From: Streptomyces mirabilis
GTDB taxonomy: Bacteria > Actinomycetota > Actinomycetes > Streptomycetales > Streptomycetaceae
Assembly (NCBI RefSeq): GCF_018310535.1
Contig: NZ_CP074102.1
Span: forward strand, 1,054,001 to 1,118,000
DNA length: 64,000 nt
Reading direction: 5' to 3'
A model generated the notes under the pieces. The model was not told where the DNA came from and did no database searches. It saw nothing but the letters and a program-made list of their open reading frames with translations. The position numbers were made by a program, and so were the translations under genes. Below are positions 38,201 to 47,765 of this stretch, in pieces. The number at the start of each line of letters is the position of its first letter. The stretch's first letter is position 1.

Positions 38201-39133
38201 CCTCTGGTCGTGGATGCGGGAGGCCAGCCACAGGATCAGCTCGTCCATGAAGAGGACGAGCCCGTCGTAGCCGAGAGACTTGGCGTGCGCGGCGATGATG
38301 CCGAGCCCCTTGTCCAGGGAGACGAACCCGTCGGCGTCCTCGGAGGCGTTGCGCGAGAACGACGGGAACAGGGTCTGGGTGAGGTCCTGCACGAGACGGG
38401 CCCGCAGTTCCCGCGGCGTGGAGGGGTTCTCCAGGTCGAGATCCTTGGTGTTCTCGTGCTCCTCCGGTGCGTTCGTTGCCTGGTCCAGCAGCTCGGTGGT
38501 CCAGGCGAAGGAGTCGCCCCACTCGTCCATCTGGCCGTCATCGGCGTCAGCGAGCTGCTCGATCACCCGGTCGTCGCCATTGCGGCGGCGCTGCTCGGCG
38601 AAGTCCTCGAAGAGCCCGTCGGTCCGGTAGACCTGCGGCAGCAGGCAGCCGGGGTGCAGTTTGCGTACGTGCTCCACGTACTTGCCGAGCACACGTTGCT
38701 CCAGGGACTTGGAGCCCAGCATGTGGTACGGCACCAGCAGGAACTTGCGGTCGTCCGCGTCCAGCCAGGAGTGTCGGGCCCGCACCGGGTCGAGGTCGCC
38801 GCGCTCCCGGGCGGCCTGGTTCCGCGACAGCAACGCGTACAGCACCGCCATGAAGTGCGACTTACCGGAACCGAACGAGCCGTGCAGATAGGCAGCCTTC
38901 GACGAGCGACTGTCGAGCGCAGACTTAATCAGGTCGAGGGCCTCGTCGAAGTTGCCGAGCAGCCGGTCGGTGACGACGTAGTCCTTCAGTGCCGCCTCGG
39001 CCCCCTCGGGGGTGACCGCCTCGTTCAACTTCAGCACGAAGTCGGAGGTGGACACCGACTCCGGGATGTCGATCAACTCCCGCAGCAGCGGCCGGTCCTC
39101 AGTGCGAGAGTTGTTCCTGCTCATGAATGCCAT
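35234..39133 (-). CDS. pglY: BREX P-loop ATPase PglY (BrxC-related)
   Basis: 1,299 residues. ATG 39133 has GAGGAG 10 nt upstream; ATG 39124 is an alternative. Walker A YLHGSFGSGKSHFMAVL is near residue 85, a Walker B-like GLVLFMDELILWLASRIHD near 305, and VVSFIARQRDLRELVGEE follows as the sensor strand. The large C-terminal region is helical and ends in an Ala/Glu coiled segment. PglY/BrxC are large AAA-type ATPases needed for both BREX methylation and defence. It is coupled to pglZ by overlap and 23 bp after pglX. Confidence 0.93.
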   Translation of the reverse strand: MAFMSRNNSRTEDRPLLRELIDIPESVSTSDFVLKLNEAVTPEGAEAALKDYVVTDRLLGNFDEALDLIKSALDSRSSKAAYLHGSFGSGKSHFMAVLYALLSRNQAARERGDLDPVRARHSWLDADDRKFLLVPYHMLGSKSLEQRVLGKYVEHVRKLHPGCLLPQVYRTDGLFEDFAEQRRRNGDDRVIEQLADADDGQMDEWGDSFAWTTELLDQATNAPEEHENTKDLDLENPSTPRELRARLVQDLTQTLFPSFSRNASEDADGFVSLDKGLGIIAAHAKSLGYDGLVLFMDELILWLASRIHDQRFVSREADKITNFVEGGDERRAIPVVSFIARQRDLRELVGEEMSGAAEAAVQDSLKLSGGRFDKIVLEDRNLPQIAQARLLKPATPEAEAKVEAAFAEAKKLGPDVWDTLLGHDKSTTGADEDAFRRTYPFPPAFMDTLVHISGALQRSRTGLKLMSQLLVDHRDDWRLGQLVPLGDLYPAIAGGGDKAFSGETSVHFEAADKLYRDKLRPYLLKTNQVTEDQAEAYRRRPDALGDPQLAARCRDFTGDSRLLQTVLLSALAPSVPALADLTLARLHALNHGSITTRIAGTEVGRLEQKAKEWAATFPEIKVIGTGPGAVVRLELTGVDLDAVLANAQVHNNLGNRRAKMRSLLKDALGVGDGPGGFDAYDVLDLVWKGTERQVEVVFGNVADVDSLSEATLRPSQDAAWRLVVDFPYDEGEFGPMDDLQRLRSLREKPGGDSRTLAWLPTHLTDASRSDFERLVVIDKALADEARFDSDFARSLNADDKARAKSMLQSQRDILTERVTQGLRQAYGLAQKQEGVVDLGFDTHLVAQQDVPELRLPLGAPLDAAARDLAGKLLAHQYPAHPDLDPDGTGKPVKPAEIRTVFEYVRKAAEDRDGQVEVDGKDRGTMARIAGGLGLGAMREAYYRQSTTWPDHFTSQARRDGTAEPTLVKLSDWSDLPEPRGLPEPLRRLLAAAYAETTDRVWVRGGVPVEPAPAPHELKRDYALREQPLPSEEDWTKARKRYETILGDRAPQLRRGRIVNQFAGQIKQAAAALAQDAGRLVGELEKHRAFLRLDDDSPRLVLARRAQELVKSVTETSVEAKTVVDRLACFDLGDFTAHRYGMSLKSAGKVAAALQNTSWDQLGLADTLGVDGAAVLERVRDAAAGDPGDYPDLPGVLHAGGREVLSLLRSRQGTAERPQPPATPMPSSDSVDLNGGSAHPQVLPEPVAQPGPRTPSRSVARSGGGRTTAARAAAELQAEIAALAAENPNAIVEVVWKVVD

Positions 39134-39156
39134 GGTGTCTTAGCTCCTCGCCCTGG

Positions 39157-42100
39157 TCAGTCGGACTCTGCGCCGGTGAAGGCATCGGTAACGGTGTCCG
39201 TGTCGGACATCTGGACGGCGGCCTTCGCACCGGTGCGCTTCTTCGGCGCGACGGCCTTCCTCGCGCCGCCCCCACGGGTGGCGGCGACCGGGCGCCAGGC
39301 TCGCAGTGCGTCATCGGTCAAACCGAGCTCGCCCTGCTTCTGCTGACGGAACGCCAGGATTTCGGCGGCCGGCGATGCCCCGAACTCCGGGTCGTACTCG
39401 CCGTACCACTGCTCCAGCCACGGTTGCAGCTCAAGCAGGCCGGCCAGGTAGGGCGGGAGGTCGTCGTCACCGAGCCCGGCCTGCTGGATGTACGAGGCGA
39501 GGGCGAGAGCCTGCTCCAGGTGGTCCCAGCCGGCCCACCCGTACAGCTCCGGCGACTGCGCGTTGACCGTGCCGTACGACACGAACCGCTCCTTGGGTAC
39601 GTCGAGTTTGCCGCGGTTGCGCCAGTAACTCGGCCTCAGGAAGTCGGGAGGAGAGGATGTGTACTTCGGTGGCACAGGGGTGCGCTTGCGGATCTTCCGC
39701 TTTGCGAGCTCGTCCGGCTCGGCGTCCTCCTCACGCTGCAACTCCCACACGTGCTCCCAGTCGGCGCGCTTCTTTAGCCCGGCCGGCTTGTATCGCAACG
39801 CGGACACGAACGGCACGTGTTCCTCGGACAGCAGCTCGCGTACGGTCTTCGCGAGGTCCTGCCTGGGCGCGTACAGCTCGGCGACGGACGCGAAGTCCTC
39901 GTCGGCAGACAGACTTTCGGCGAGGCGGGCGACGGTGGTGACAGTGGGGTTGCCGCTGGCGTCGAACCAGTGCGTGCGATCCTCGACCCGGTCGAGGAGC
40001 CAGGACATCAGCGCCTTCTGCCGCATTGCGTCCCAACCGTCGGTCGCCCAGCGCCGCTTGTACTCGGGACGCTCCACCATGCCGATGGCGCGGTTCGACT
40101 CGATGACCTCGATGCGTTTTTGCACGAGAGCGCGGTAGTCGGCGGGCCAGTGTGTGGGAATCTCTGTGATCGGCGTGAACTTGTGATTGTGGTGACGGAA
40201 CCAAGATGTACTTACCTCGCCACGTTCCAACTTACGGGCGAGCGCGATAGCAAATGCCCGTTCCGCTGGGGCGATTTCTGGAACATTTGCGGGGTCTGAA
40301 AAGAGCGCCTCGTCCAGCAAGCCGTAGAGGGTGTAAACTTGCCAGTCGAGCTCTTCCTGTAGCGCGATCATTCGAGCACGAGTCGACTCATAGTGGGCTT
40401 GAGCGTCGCGAAGGGTGGCGGCAGTGGGAGTGTCTCTGTTGGTGAGCGCTGCGGGAGTAGACGCGGAAAGCTGGCGAGCCAAGGTGTCCAGCTCGGCTGA
40501 GAGTGCTACGGGATACTCTGCAGGGAGTGGGAATTCTTCGAGCTTCGTCCCTGTGAATTCGAATCGATGCTCCCAGGGCTCATCGGCACCAGCCGTGTCA
40601 GCACCTGGACGCCCCTTGTCGTGGCTCACTTGGCGGAGCCAGAACCCGGCTGTGGAGCTATTGAGCAGCCCAAGTAGCCGCACGTGCTCCTCTTCTGTTG
40701 CCCCCTCTTGCAACTTAATCACCGGAGCGGAACGATTGAACACTTTCCCGCCCCGATCCAACACAAAGTGATTGTGCGTTGCCACAAAAGCGAAGGTGAG
40801 CGACAAAGGCGTGGCGTAACGCTCCGGCACCCACCGATACCAGGCCCACCATTCCTTACCCGTGTCGGCCTGAGATTTCCCATCGAAATCCTTGGTCGAC
40901 TGAAGTTGGGTGCGGAGAGGCCACAGGATTCGCCCCCATGGGCTGTGCTCATCCCACGGTAGGGACTTCAGATCCGCCGAGTAGGGCACGATAGCTGATT
41001 CGACACATCGAGTTTCCCAGTCCCTGACTACTTCGCCAATGATCAGATCACGTGCCACGCCACTTTCGATGCCCTTGCGTTCCAGAGCAGCAGGCGTGCT
41101 GATGAAAGCGTCATCCTGGCCAGGGAAGCTGGCGAAACCAATCGGACGAGACAGGATGCTACGCAGGCCACCCAGCGCTGCAGATGCAATGGACTGGTTG
41201 AGCTCCAGGCCGCCATCCGTGAGAATCCACGGTTGCTTCGAGAAGTAGCGTTCCCGATGGAGATCGCCAACCGATACCCATTGACATGGCGAGCCAGGAG
41301 AATTGATCTGCTCGACGATTGCCCGCCACACCAACCCCTCCTCCGCCTTCTCCGGAGCCGAAGGCTCACCCTGCACACTCCGCACCGTTCGGATCGTCGC
41401 CTGCCGCTTCGATCCCTCCCTCGGCCGCCCCACGAGAATCACCGTCGGTGTCCCGTGCCCCGGAATGTATGCCCCCGACGTGTCGATGACTTCGGTGAGT
41501 TCGACTTTGTGCGCGAAATACTCCTCGATGAGCTTCGTGCCGAACTCTCGCTTCATGAAGGAGTTTGCCGTGATCTGGCCGACCATGCCATAGCCGTTTC
41601 CGTCGGCCCCACCCCGCTTGGCCAGTTCGAAGAACCGCTGGGCAAAGGGGATGGATAGCGCGTACGTTCCCGCGCACGCGTCGTACAGCTCCCGGTACAG
41701 CTGGTTGAGCTTCTTGTCCTTGACCGTGATGTACGGCGGGTTCCCCACCACCACGTGGTAGCGCCCCTGCTGCAGGATCTCGGGGTACTCGTGCACGTCC
41801 TCCGTCGCGTACGAGAAATCAGCCAGCGGGTCACCAGCCGGGCCGCTGCCCTCCGCCTCGAGCCCGAGCCCCAACTGCAGCTCCAGCTGACGGTCCTTGA
41901 TGAGTGAGTCGCCGACTGCGAGCTGGATCGGCCACTCGTACTGCCGCGCTTCCTCGAACGTCCGCATGCTGCTCGCAGCCATCGCTGCGACCAGGAGCCG
42001 GAAGCGGGCCACCGCGACCGCAAACGGGTTGAGGTCAACCCCGTGCACGGAGCCGAGGGCCGCCCGCACGCGCTCGTACGGGCCCACCTCGGGCCGCTGA

Positions 42101-42909
42101 TCGGCCCACATTCGCACCAGCCGCCGGAACGCGGTGAGCACGAAGTGTCCGGACCCGCAGGTCGGGTCGATCATCTTCAGCTCTGCGAAGCCGAACTCCC
42201 GCACAGCAGGGGTCATTGTCCGGTCGAGGATAAACTCTTCGACGAACTCCGGCGTCTGTAGCAGTGCGTACGTCTTGCGGGCCGCCTCGCTCAGGTCCTG
42301 GTACAGGTCGCCCAGGAAGTGAGTGTCCCAGCCCTCGGTGCCGTCCTCGCTCAGCGGGTCCGTGAAGTCGTGCACGAGCACCGGCTCGCTGTCGCCGTTC
42401 TCACCCTCGCCAGCGCGCTGCTCCCGCCAGAACGAGAGCAGCGCGCCCGCCCCGTCGTGAGAGAGCGGGATCTGGTACAGCGGGTTGTGCTCGCGGTCGA
42501 AGAGCAGCCGCCCGGCCTGCCCGGTACCCAACTCGGCGAACGCGGTCTCTAGCCACCCTCGGTAGGTCGGGTCGGCGTCCTTCTCCAGGTATTCGTCGTA
42601 CCGCGCCTGGGCGGTCTCCCGCCCGGCTACTGCGGGCGCGGTGATGTACGGCTCCTCGATCAGCCGGTTGTCCTCGCTGAACCGGACGAAGACCGTGCCG
42701 AGCACCCAGGCCACCGCAACCTGGGTGATCCGCTCGCCGAGCCAGGCGTTCCACGTCGCCGCTGTACGGCCCAGCTTCCGGGCCTGCTCATACTCGCCGC
42801 GCAGCCGCGTCCCGACCGCGGGGACGGCTTTGACCTGCTGCTCAAGGTCGGTCTCTGCCGCCTTGACCTGCTTCTGCAGGTCGGCGAGGAGACTCTTGCG
42901 GTCGATCAC
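39157..42909 (-). CDS. pglX: BREX adenine-specific DNA methyltransferase PglX
   Basis: 1,250 residues. Motif I MIDPTCGSGHFVLTAFRR lies near residue 245 and motif IV VVGNPPYITVKDKK near 390, the N6-adenine methyltransferase layout. The segment at about residues 500-900 (41400-40200), where target recognition should lie, is visibly richer in A/T and rare codons than the flanking parts, suggesting exchange by recombination. The C-terminal quarter (EDAEPDELAKRKIRKRTPVP, FLRPSYWRNRGKLDVPKERF) is conserved in PglX. It marks host DNA at a non-palindromic site so BREX attacks unmodified phage. It lies 64 bp after pglW. Confidence 0.95.
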   Translation of the reverse strand: MIDRKSLLADLQKQVKAAETDLEQQVKAVPAVGTRLRGEYEQARKLGRTAATWNAWLGERITQVAVAWVLGTVFVRFSEDNRLIEEPYITAPAVAGRETAQARYDEYLEKDADPTYRGWLETAFAELGTGQAGRLLFDREHNPLYQIPLSHDGAGALLSFWREQRAGEGENGDSEPVLVHDFTDPLSEDGTEGWDTHFLGDLYQDLSEAARKTYALLQTPEFVEEFILDRTMTPAVREFGFAELKMIDPTCGSGHFVLTAFRRLVRMWADQRPEVGPYERVRAALGSVHGVDLNPFAVAVARFRLLVAAMAASSMRTFEEARQYEWPIQLAVGDSLIKDRQLELQLGLGLEAEGSGPAGDPLADFSYATEDVHEYPEILQQGRYHVVVGNPPYITVKDKKLNQLYRELYDACAGTYALSIPFAQRFFELAKRGGADGNGYGMVGQITANSFMKREFGTKLIEEYFAHKVELTEVIDTSGAYIPGHGTPTVILVGRPREGSKRQATIRTVRSVQGEPSAPEKAEEGLVWRAIVEQINSPGSPCQWVSVGDLHRERYFSKQPWILTDGGLELNQSIASAALGGLRSILSRPIGFASFPGQDDAFISTPAALERKGIESGVARDLIIGEVVRDWETRCVESAIVPYSADLKSLPWDEHSPWGRILWPLRTQLQSTKDFDGKSQADTGKEWWAWYRWVPERYATPLSLTFAFVATHNHFVLDRGGKVFNRSAPVIKLQEGATEEEHVRLLGLLNSSTAGFWLRQVSHDKGRPGADTAGADEPWEHRFEFTGTKLEEFPLPAEYPVALSAELDTLARQLSASTPAALTNRDTPTAATLRDAQAHYESTRARMIALQEELDWQVYTLYGLLDEALFSDPANVPEIAPAERAFAIALARKLERGEVSTSWFRHHNHKFTPITEIPTHWPADYRALVQKRIEVIESNRAIGMVERPEYKRRWATDGWDAMRQKALMSWLLDRVEDRTHWFDASGNPTVTTVARLAESLSADEDFASVAELYAPRQDLAKTVRELLSEEHVPFVSALRYKPAGLKKRADWEHVWELQREEDAEPDELAKRKIRKRTPVPPKYTSSPPDFLRPSYWRNRGKLDVPKERFVSYGTVNAQSPELYGWAGWDHLEQALALASYIQQAGLGDDDLPPYLAGLLELQPWLEQWYGEYDPEFGASPAAEILAFRQQKQGELGLTDDALRAWRPVAATRGGGARKAVAPKKRTGAKAAVQMSDTDTVTDAFTGAESD

Positions 42910-42973
42910 GAACGGCTCCTGTGGAGAAAGGGGAGAAGACGGGAGAAGGTCGGGTCAGAAGGGAGGAAGCGGG

Positions 42974-45900
42974 TCAGGCGTCGGGCGCGAGGTGCTTGCG
43001 CGCTACCCAAGCGTCGGGCACGACGATCCACTCGTCGAACCCTGCCTGGTACGGCACGCTCTGCCCAGCCAGCCGCGGCGCCCGCGCCGGGTCAGACTGG
43101 GCAACGAGCAACCACAGCGGGCTAACGCCCTGCCGCGCTTCCTCCGCGAGCCGCCCGAGCAGATCCAGAGCGTCATACCGAGCGAGTACCGCGGTGTCGG
43201 TGAGGAGCAGCGGGCCGTGCCCCTGCGCCAGCTGTTCTTGCAGCCGCGGTTCGATGCGCCCCCACGCCTTGTCGGTGCGGATGCGCAGCTGCTGGTGGGC
43301 CCGGCTGCCCGGTTCGGCGGCGTCCGCCTTGAGGACGGTCTGCCAGGTCGGACGGGCCGAATCGCCGACCACGCCGCGCAGTTCGTCCACGAAGAGTCCG
43401 GTCAGCGACACCGGCCGTACCCCGTACGGCTCGCCTGCCAGCCGCCGCACCGCTTCCTCGGCGCGCCTCTGGGGCACGGTCAGAACCCGGAAGCCGTCCT
43501 GCTGTGCCGAGTGCGCGAGCCGCTGCTCGGCCTTGACGGCGGCGGCGACGGCCGTGTCTGCGTCGTACTGGGTGGGCGCGGAGCGGCGCGCCGACGAGGC
43601 GCCCCAACTCGCCGAGGTCAGCCCGGCGGTGGCGTCCCCGGACGGACGGTCCGGGATGAGGCGGAGCACCTTGTCGTAGCGGGTGGCCAGCTTCAGTTCG
43701 AAGCCGGCCTGCTTCAGGTCGCGGACCAGGGCGCTGCCCGTGGGCAGCTCGCGTGGAGCCAGCGGATCGGTGCCCAGCTCGGGGAAGCGGGTGGCGACCC
43801 GCTTGTGCAGGGCGTCAACCGTCAAGCCCGGCTGCCGCTCCTCCTCAACGCTCGGCTGCACAGCGACCACACCGGCCTGGGTGATCCTCAGCGCGCGCAC
43901 CAGGTCCAGTTCGCGCGGATAGATCTCCAAGCGCGGGGTGAGGGCGGCCCGTGTGGAGGCGGCGACCGCGATCTCGGCGGTGCGTCGCTCGTCCCAGCCC
44001 AGGCTGCCCGGCGGCCGTCGCACCGCGTCCAGCTCGGTGAGTACCGTGCTCGCCGTCGGCAGGGATTCGAGCGCCGCGAGCCGGTCGGCCCGCGCGCCCA
44101 GGTTGAGCGCGTAGTCCTGCAGGGCGGGCAGTGTCGGGGTGTCGGGGCCGTCCACGCCCTCCCGGACATCCAGAGCGAGCAGGCCGAGCACCGGATCGGC
44201 GCCCTTGGGCATCCGGGCGTGGAAGTAACGGAACAGCGGCGGGGACTCGTTGTCGTAGCTCTCCCGCTCCACCACCGCGCGCAGCAGCGACAGGGCGAGC
44301 GCGCGCCGGTCACGCCGCTCCACGTGCTGGGTGCCGCGCCGGGCGATCAGTGCATCGGCAAGTTCGATCACCGGGGCCACCCGGCCGCGCTCGGCAAGGA
44401 GGTCCACCACCTGTTCGCGCAACAGCCCCAGGGCCGGGTCTTCGTACCAGCGCTCGCGAGCCTTCTTCACGATCTGCGGGATACGGCCCGCGGTCAGACC
44501 CACCAAGACGGCGACGTCCCGCTGCCGGACCCACGCCAGGCCCTCGGGCAGCTTGCCCACCTCGTCGGGCAGCCGCAGCAACAGTCGGACTGCCTCCCGC
44601 TCCTTAGCGTTGGAGCGAGCACTGCCGCCGGACGGCCTCGGCACCAAACGGGCGGCGAGCGCGTCCAGGCTCAGTGCGCTCAGAAGCTGCGGGTCGGTGA
44701 CGTCTCCGCCGCTGACGTCGACTGATTCGGCTACCGCCTGTTCCAGCTCGGTGATCTCCTGGCCGGCGGCCTTGCGGGCCTCTGCGCTCAGTGGCGCGGG
44801 GGCCGCCTTGCCGAGGCGGAGGTTCCACTCCTTCTGCCGGCACTGGATCTCCTCCCGGGTACGCGAACCCATACCCGGCGCGGTGAGGAACTTCCTCGCC
44901 GAGTACTCCAGCACGTCCCCGACAGTGTTCAGCCCCATGGCGAACAACTGAGACTGCGCGGAGAGCGTCAGGCCCGCTACGGACAGAGGCGTCGTACGGT
45001 CGGCCCTCGCCGCCTGCTGGTCACGAACCTGCTCGGCGGACGCGTCGTCGTCCTCCCGTCCGATCTGAGGCCCGGCTTCCCCCGCGCCCACGGTGCTTTC
45101 CGCCGTACCGTGCCCGGAGCTCGGGGCCGTCGTCCGCTGCGCGTCGAGGAAGAGCGCCTGCCAGGCACGCTCCATCGGCTTCAGGTCCGAGAACCGGTCC
45201 TTCACGTCCCGGGCCAGGGCCTTACGGAAGAAGGCGACCAGGCCGTCGCGCACCGCCGGCTCGAAGGCGTCCGCCGCGAGCTGCGGGTACGGCCACTCCT
45301 TCGAATCGGTCTGCCTGGCCGTGATCCCGCCGTCGCCCCATCGGGGCAGCTCGTTCGACGCCATCTCGTGCAACGTCACCGCCAGCGCGTACCGCTCGGC
45401 GTGACCGTCGTACGAGCCGCGCGTGATGATCCCCAGGAACGGGTCGAGGTAGCCCTCGGTGCCCGCATCGATCTCCCTCGCCGGGTATCCGGCGAGGGAG
45501 AAGTCGATCAGCACGAGCTGCCGGGTGCCGTTCGGACGGATCCGAATCGCGATGTTGTCCGGCTTCAGGTCGCGATGCCAGATTCCTTCCGCCTCCAGGT
45601 GCTCCACCGCGCCGAACAGGTACTTCCCGTACGCCTCCAGCTGGTCCATGCCCAGGCGGCCGTTGTCCCGCAGCTGGCGGGCGACGGTGTCCTCACGCCG
45701 CCTGGGGCCCTTCCCGTCGCCACGGTCCTGCTCCTTCAGCTCTCGGCTGTCGCCCACGTATTCGAGAGCGACTACCCGACGACCCGCGAGAGTGAGTGGC
45801 TCCCGCTCGTACAGCGCGATGATGCTGGAATCCCGGTGGATTCGACCCAGGACCGCGGCCTCCCGGTCCAGGACCCCATGCTTGGCCTCGCTCAGCGCAA

Positions 45901-47641
45901 CCTTCAGCACAGCCACCGGCAGGGTGCCGCTGCGCCGCGGCTCGCCCGCGAGATCCCGCACCAGAAACGCCCGTGAGGTCGATCCCGTGCCGAGCCGACG
46001 CACAACCTCCCAACGCCCGGCCAGTACATCTCCAGCCACCGCCTCCAGCGGGTCCTTCTCCGGCTCGCTCTGACCCTCGACCGTCTCCGATGCCGGCCCG
46101 CCGCCCCCGCCCGCACCTACAGCCGCGTTCCCGCCAGCGGAGTCCTTTTCGGTGAATGCCTGCTCGACGTACTCCAGCATTTCCAGGAAATCGTCGACCG
46201 TGGACAGACGTCGGCCCGGTTCGTACGCGGTGGACGCCTCCACCAAGTCATCGATGTCCGGGTTGAGTCCGTCAACCAAGGCGCTTGGACGCAGACTCTC
46301 GCCGGATTCCAAGCGAACCATGACCTCACTCTGGCTTGCACCTGGCGCCTGCCCGGTGACCAGCAGATACGTGAGGACACCGAGCCCGTACACATCGAGG
46401 CGCACCGGATCGGCCTTCGGAACTCTCAGCTCCGGTGCCAGATACGGATCAGCCTGCTCCGAGACGTGGAACCCGGACACATTGGAAGGAGCCAGTGTCA
46501 GGGGCCGACCGCGGCTGTCGCTTTGCCCGGTGGCGATCTGCCAGTCCGCGATCTGAGGCCACGGACTCAGCCAGCGCTGCTCCTCGCCGAGCTCCCGCCC
46601 GCGCGGGCCTCGGTCACGCGGAATGACGTGCACCGCGTGTGCGGACAGCGTGCGGTGATGGACACGGCGGGAGTGCGCGGAGCGCACCGTCTCGGCAAGC
46701 TGCCGCACAAGCGCGAGCCGGCCCCTCAGGTCCAGCTGCTCCCCGTGCTGCACCAGAAAGCCGTCCAGTCGCAGCGTCTCCGGGTGGTAGTCGAAGAGGA
46801 TCGCCGGCCCAGCCGGATGCCCCGACGGCAGGTAACTTTTCAGCTGCACCGCGCCCGGGTGCCGGAACCGGCTGAGCACCAGCGCCTCGCGAGCGGCGGC
46901 CCGCTCCACCGAACGCCGCTCGGCGTCGGAGGCACCGCGCTCACTGAGGAAGACCCGTACCCGCGCCAGATCGTGCAGCTGGGAGTGGCGGCCCAGATAG
47001 TCGGCCCAGGTGGGTCCGGAGTCGAACGCCTTCGCCTCCAGGAGATAGGAGCCCACCTCGTACTGGCGGCGGATCGGTGCGATGCCGAGCTTCTTCAGGG
47101 CCGCGTCGACATGGCGAGACGTCTCGGCCGTTATCCGGCGCCGGGCGTCTCCCGGCGGCTCGGTGAGCATGTCCACGAGCTGCTTGACCGTGAACACGCC
47201 GTTCAGATCAGCGGCCGGAAGGTTCACACGGAGCTTGTCATCGGTGAAGCAGACCGCCTCACCCACCCAGATCTTCGGCCGATCCCCGGGCCGGCCGGAG
47301 ACGTCGTTGATCAGGCCGGACAGTTCCTTGGCCTTCCGGTTCGCCAGGTGCAGGGGGTTGCCGTGTCGCCGCTGGGTCCCGCCGGGCGTGGTCTGCACCC
47401 AGTCGTTGCCGCCGCCGTGTACCGAGCCGTGCCAGTCCTTCAGCTCGAGGAGGAACACCCCGGCCGGTGAGGTCACCAGAAGATCGATCTCGCGGACATG
47501 TCCGCTGTTCGCGGTGAACGTGAAGTTCGACCAGGCGCGCCACGGCTCCTCGTCCGGCAGGCGCCTGCGGATCGCTTCTAGGCCGCGACGCTCGTGCTCG
47601 TGCTCGGACTCGGTGACCGCCGTCCACCGGCCTTCCAGCAT
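42974..47641 (-). CDS. pglW: BREX serine/threonine kinase PglW with NERD domain
   Basis: 1,555 residues, first gene of the BREX locus. The N-terminus is a NERD nuclease-like domain (FTANSGHVREIDLLVTS, then VFLLELKDWHGS). A degenerate kinase fold follows (RRVHHRTLSAHAVHVIPR in the catalytic-loop position). The second kinase domain is better preserved: glycine loop RRLGTGSTSRAF, catalytic loop WHRDLKPDNIAIRIR, and a DFSLAG in place of DFG near residue 720. The C-terminal 600 residues are helical with helix-hairpin-helix-like (LFAMGLNTVGDVLEYSARK) segments. In the Pgl system PglW is a protein kinase thought to signal infection. BREX type 2 is defined by PglW in this arrangement. Confidence 0.94.
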   Translation of the reverse strand: MLEGRWTAVTESEHEHERRGLEAIRRRLPDEEPWRAWSNFTFTANSGHVREIDLLVTSPAGVFLLELKDWHGSVHGGGNDWVQTTPGGTQRRHGNPLHLANRKAKELSGLINDVSGRPGDRPKIWVGEAVCFTDDKLRVNLPAADLNGVFTVKQLVDMLTEPPGDARRRITAETSRHVDAALKKLGIAPIRRQYEVGSYLLEAKAFDSGPTWADYLGRHSQLHDLARVRVFLSERGASDAERRSVERAAAREALVLSRFRHPGAVQLKSYLPSGHPAGPAILFDYHPETLRLDGFLVQHGEQLDLRGRLALVRQLAETVRSAHSRRVHHRTLSAHAVHVIPRDRGPRGRELGEEQRWLSPWPQIADWQIATGQSDSRGRPLTLAPSNVSGFHVSEQADPYLAPELRVPKADPVRLDVYGLGVLTYLLVTGQAPGASQSEVMVRLESGESLRPSALVDGLNPDIDDLVEASTAYEPGRRLSTVDDFLEMLEYVEQAFTEKDSAGGNAAVGAGGGGGPASETVEGQSEPEKDPLEAVAGDVLAGRWEVVRRLGTGSTSRAFLVRDLAGEPRRSGTLPVAVLKVALSEAKHGVLDREAAVLGRIHRDSSIIALYEREPLTLAGRRVVALEYVGDSRELKEQDRGDGKGPRRREDTVARQLRDNGRLGMDQLEAYGKYLFGAVEHLEAEGIWHRDLKPDNIAIRIRPNGTRQLVLIDFSLAGYPAREIDAGTEGYLDPFLGIITRGSYDGHAERYALAVTLHEMASNELPRWGDGGITARQTDSKEWPYPQLAADAFEPAVRDGLVAFFRKALARDVKDRFSDLKPMERAWQALFLDAQRTTAPSSGHGTAESTVGAGEAGPQIGREDDDASAEQVRDQQAARADRTTPLSVAGLTLSAQSQLFAMGLNTVGDVLEYSARKFLTAPGMGSRTREEIQCRQKEWNLRLGKAAPAPLSAEARKAAGQEITELEQAVAESVDVSGGDVTDPQLLSALSLDALAARLVPRPSGGSARSNAKEREAVRLLLRLPDEVGKLPEGLAWVRQRDVAVLVGLTAGRIPQIVKKARERWYEDPALGLLREQVVDLLAERGRVAPVIELADALIARRGTQHVERRDRRALALSLLRAVVERESYDNESPPLFRYFHARMPKGADPVLGLLALDVREGVDGPDTPTLPALQDYALNLGARADRLAALESLPTASTVLTELDAVRRPPGSLGWDERRTAEIAVAASTRAALTPRLEIYPRELDLVRALRITQAGVVAVQPSVEEERQPGLTVDALHKRVATRFPELGTDPLAPRELPTGSALVRDLKQAGFELKLATRYDKVLRLIPDRPSGDATAGLTSASWGASSARRSAPTQYDADTAVAAAVKAEQRLAHSAQQDGFRVLTVPQRRAEEAVRRLAGEPYGVRPVSLTGLFVDELRGVVGDSARPTWQTVLKADAAEPGSRAHQQLRIRTDKAWGRIEPRLQEQLAQGHGPLLLTDTAVLARYDALDLLGRLAEEARQGVSPLWLLVAQSDPARAPRLAGQSVPYQAGFDEWIVVPDAWVARKHLAPDA

Positions 47642-47765
47642 GCGACTCCCCGCCTACGTCTCTTTAGCGCACACCTGCGCCTGCTGTGGCCCAACGCCCG
47701 CATTCAGGAGCATCGAACCCCCGCAGAACGAATCTTAGGGGGCAGGGCTGACAGTGAGACGAGGA

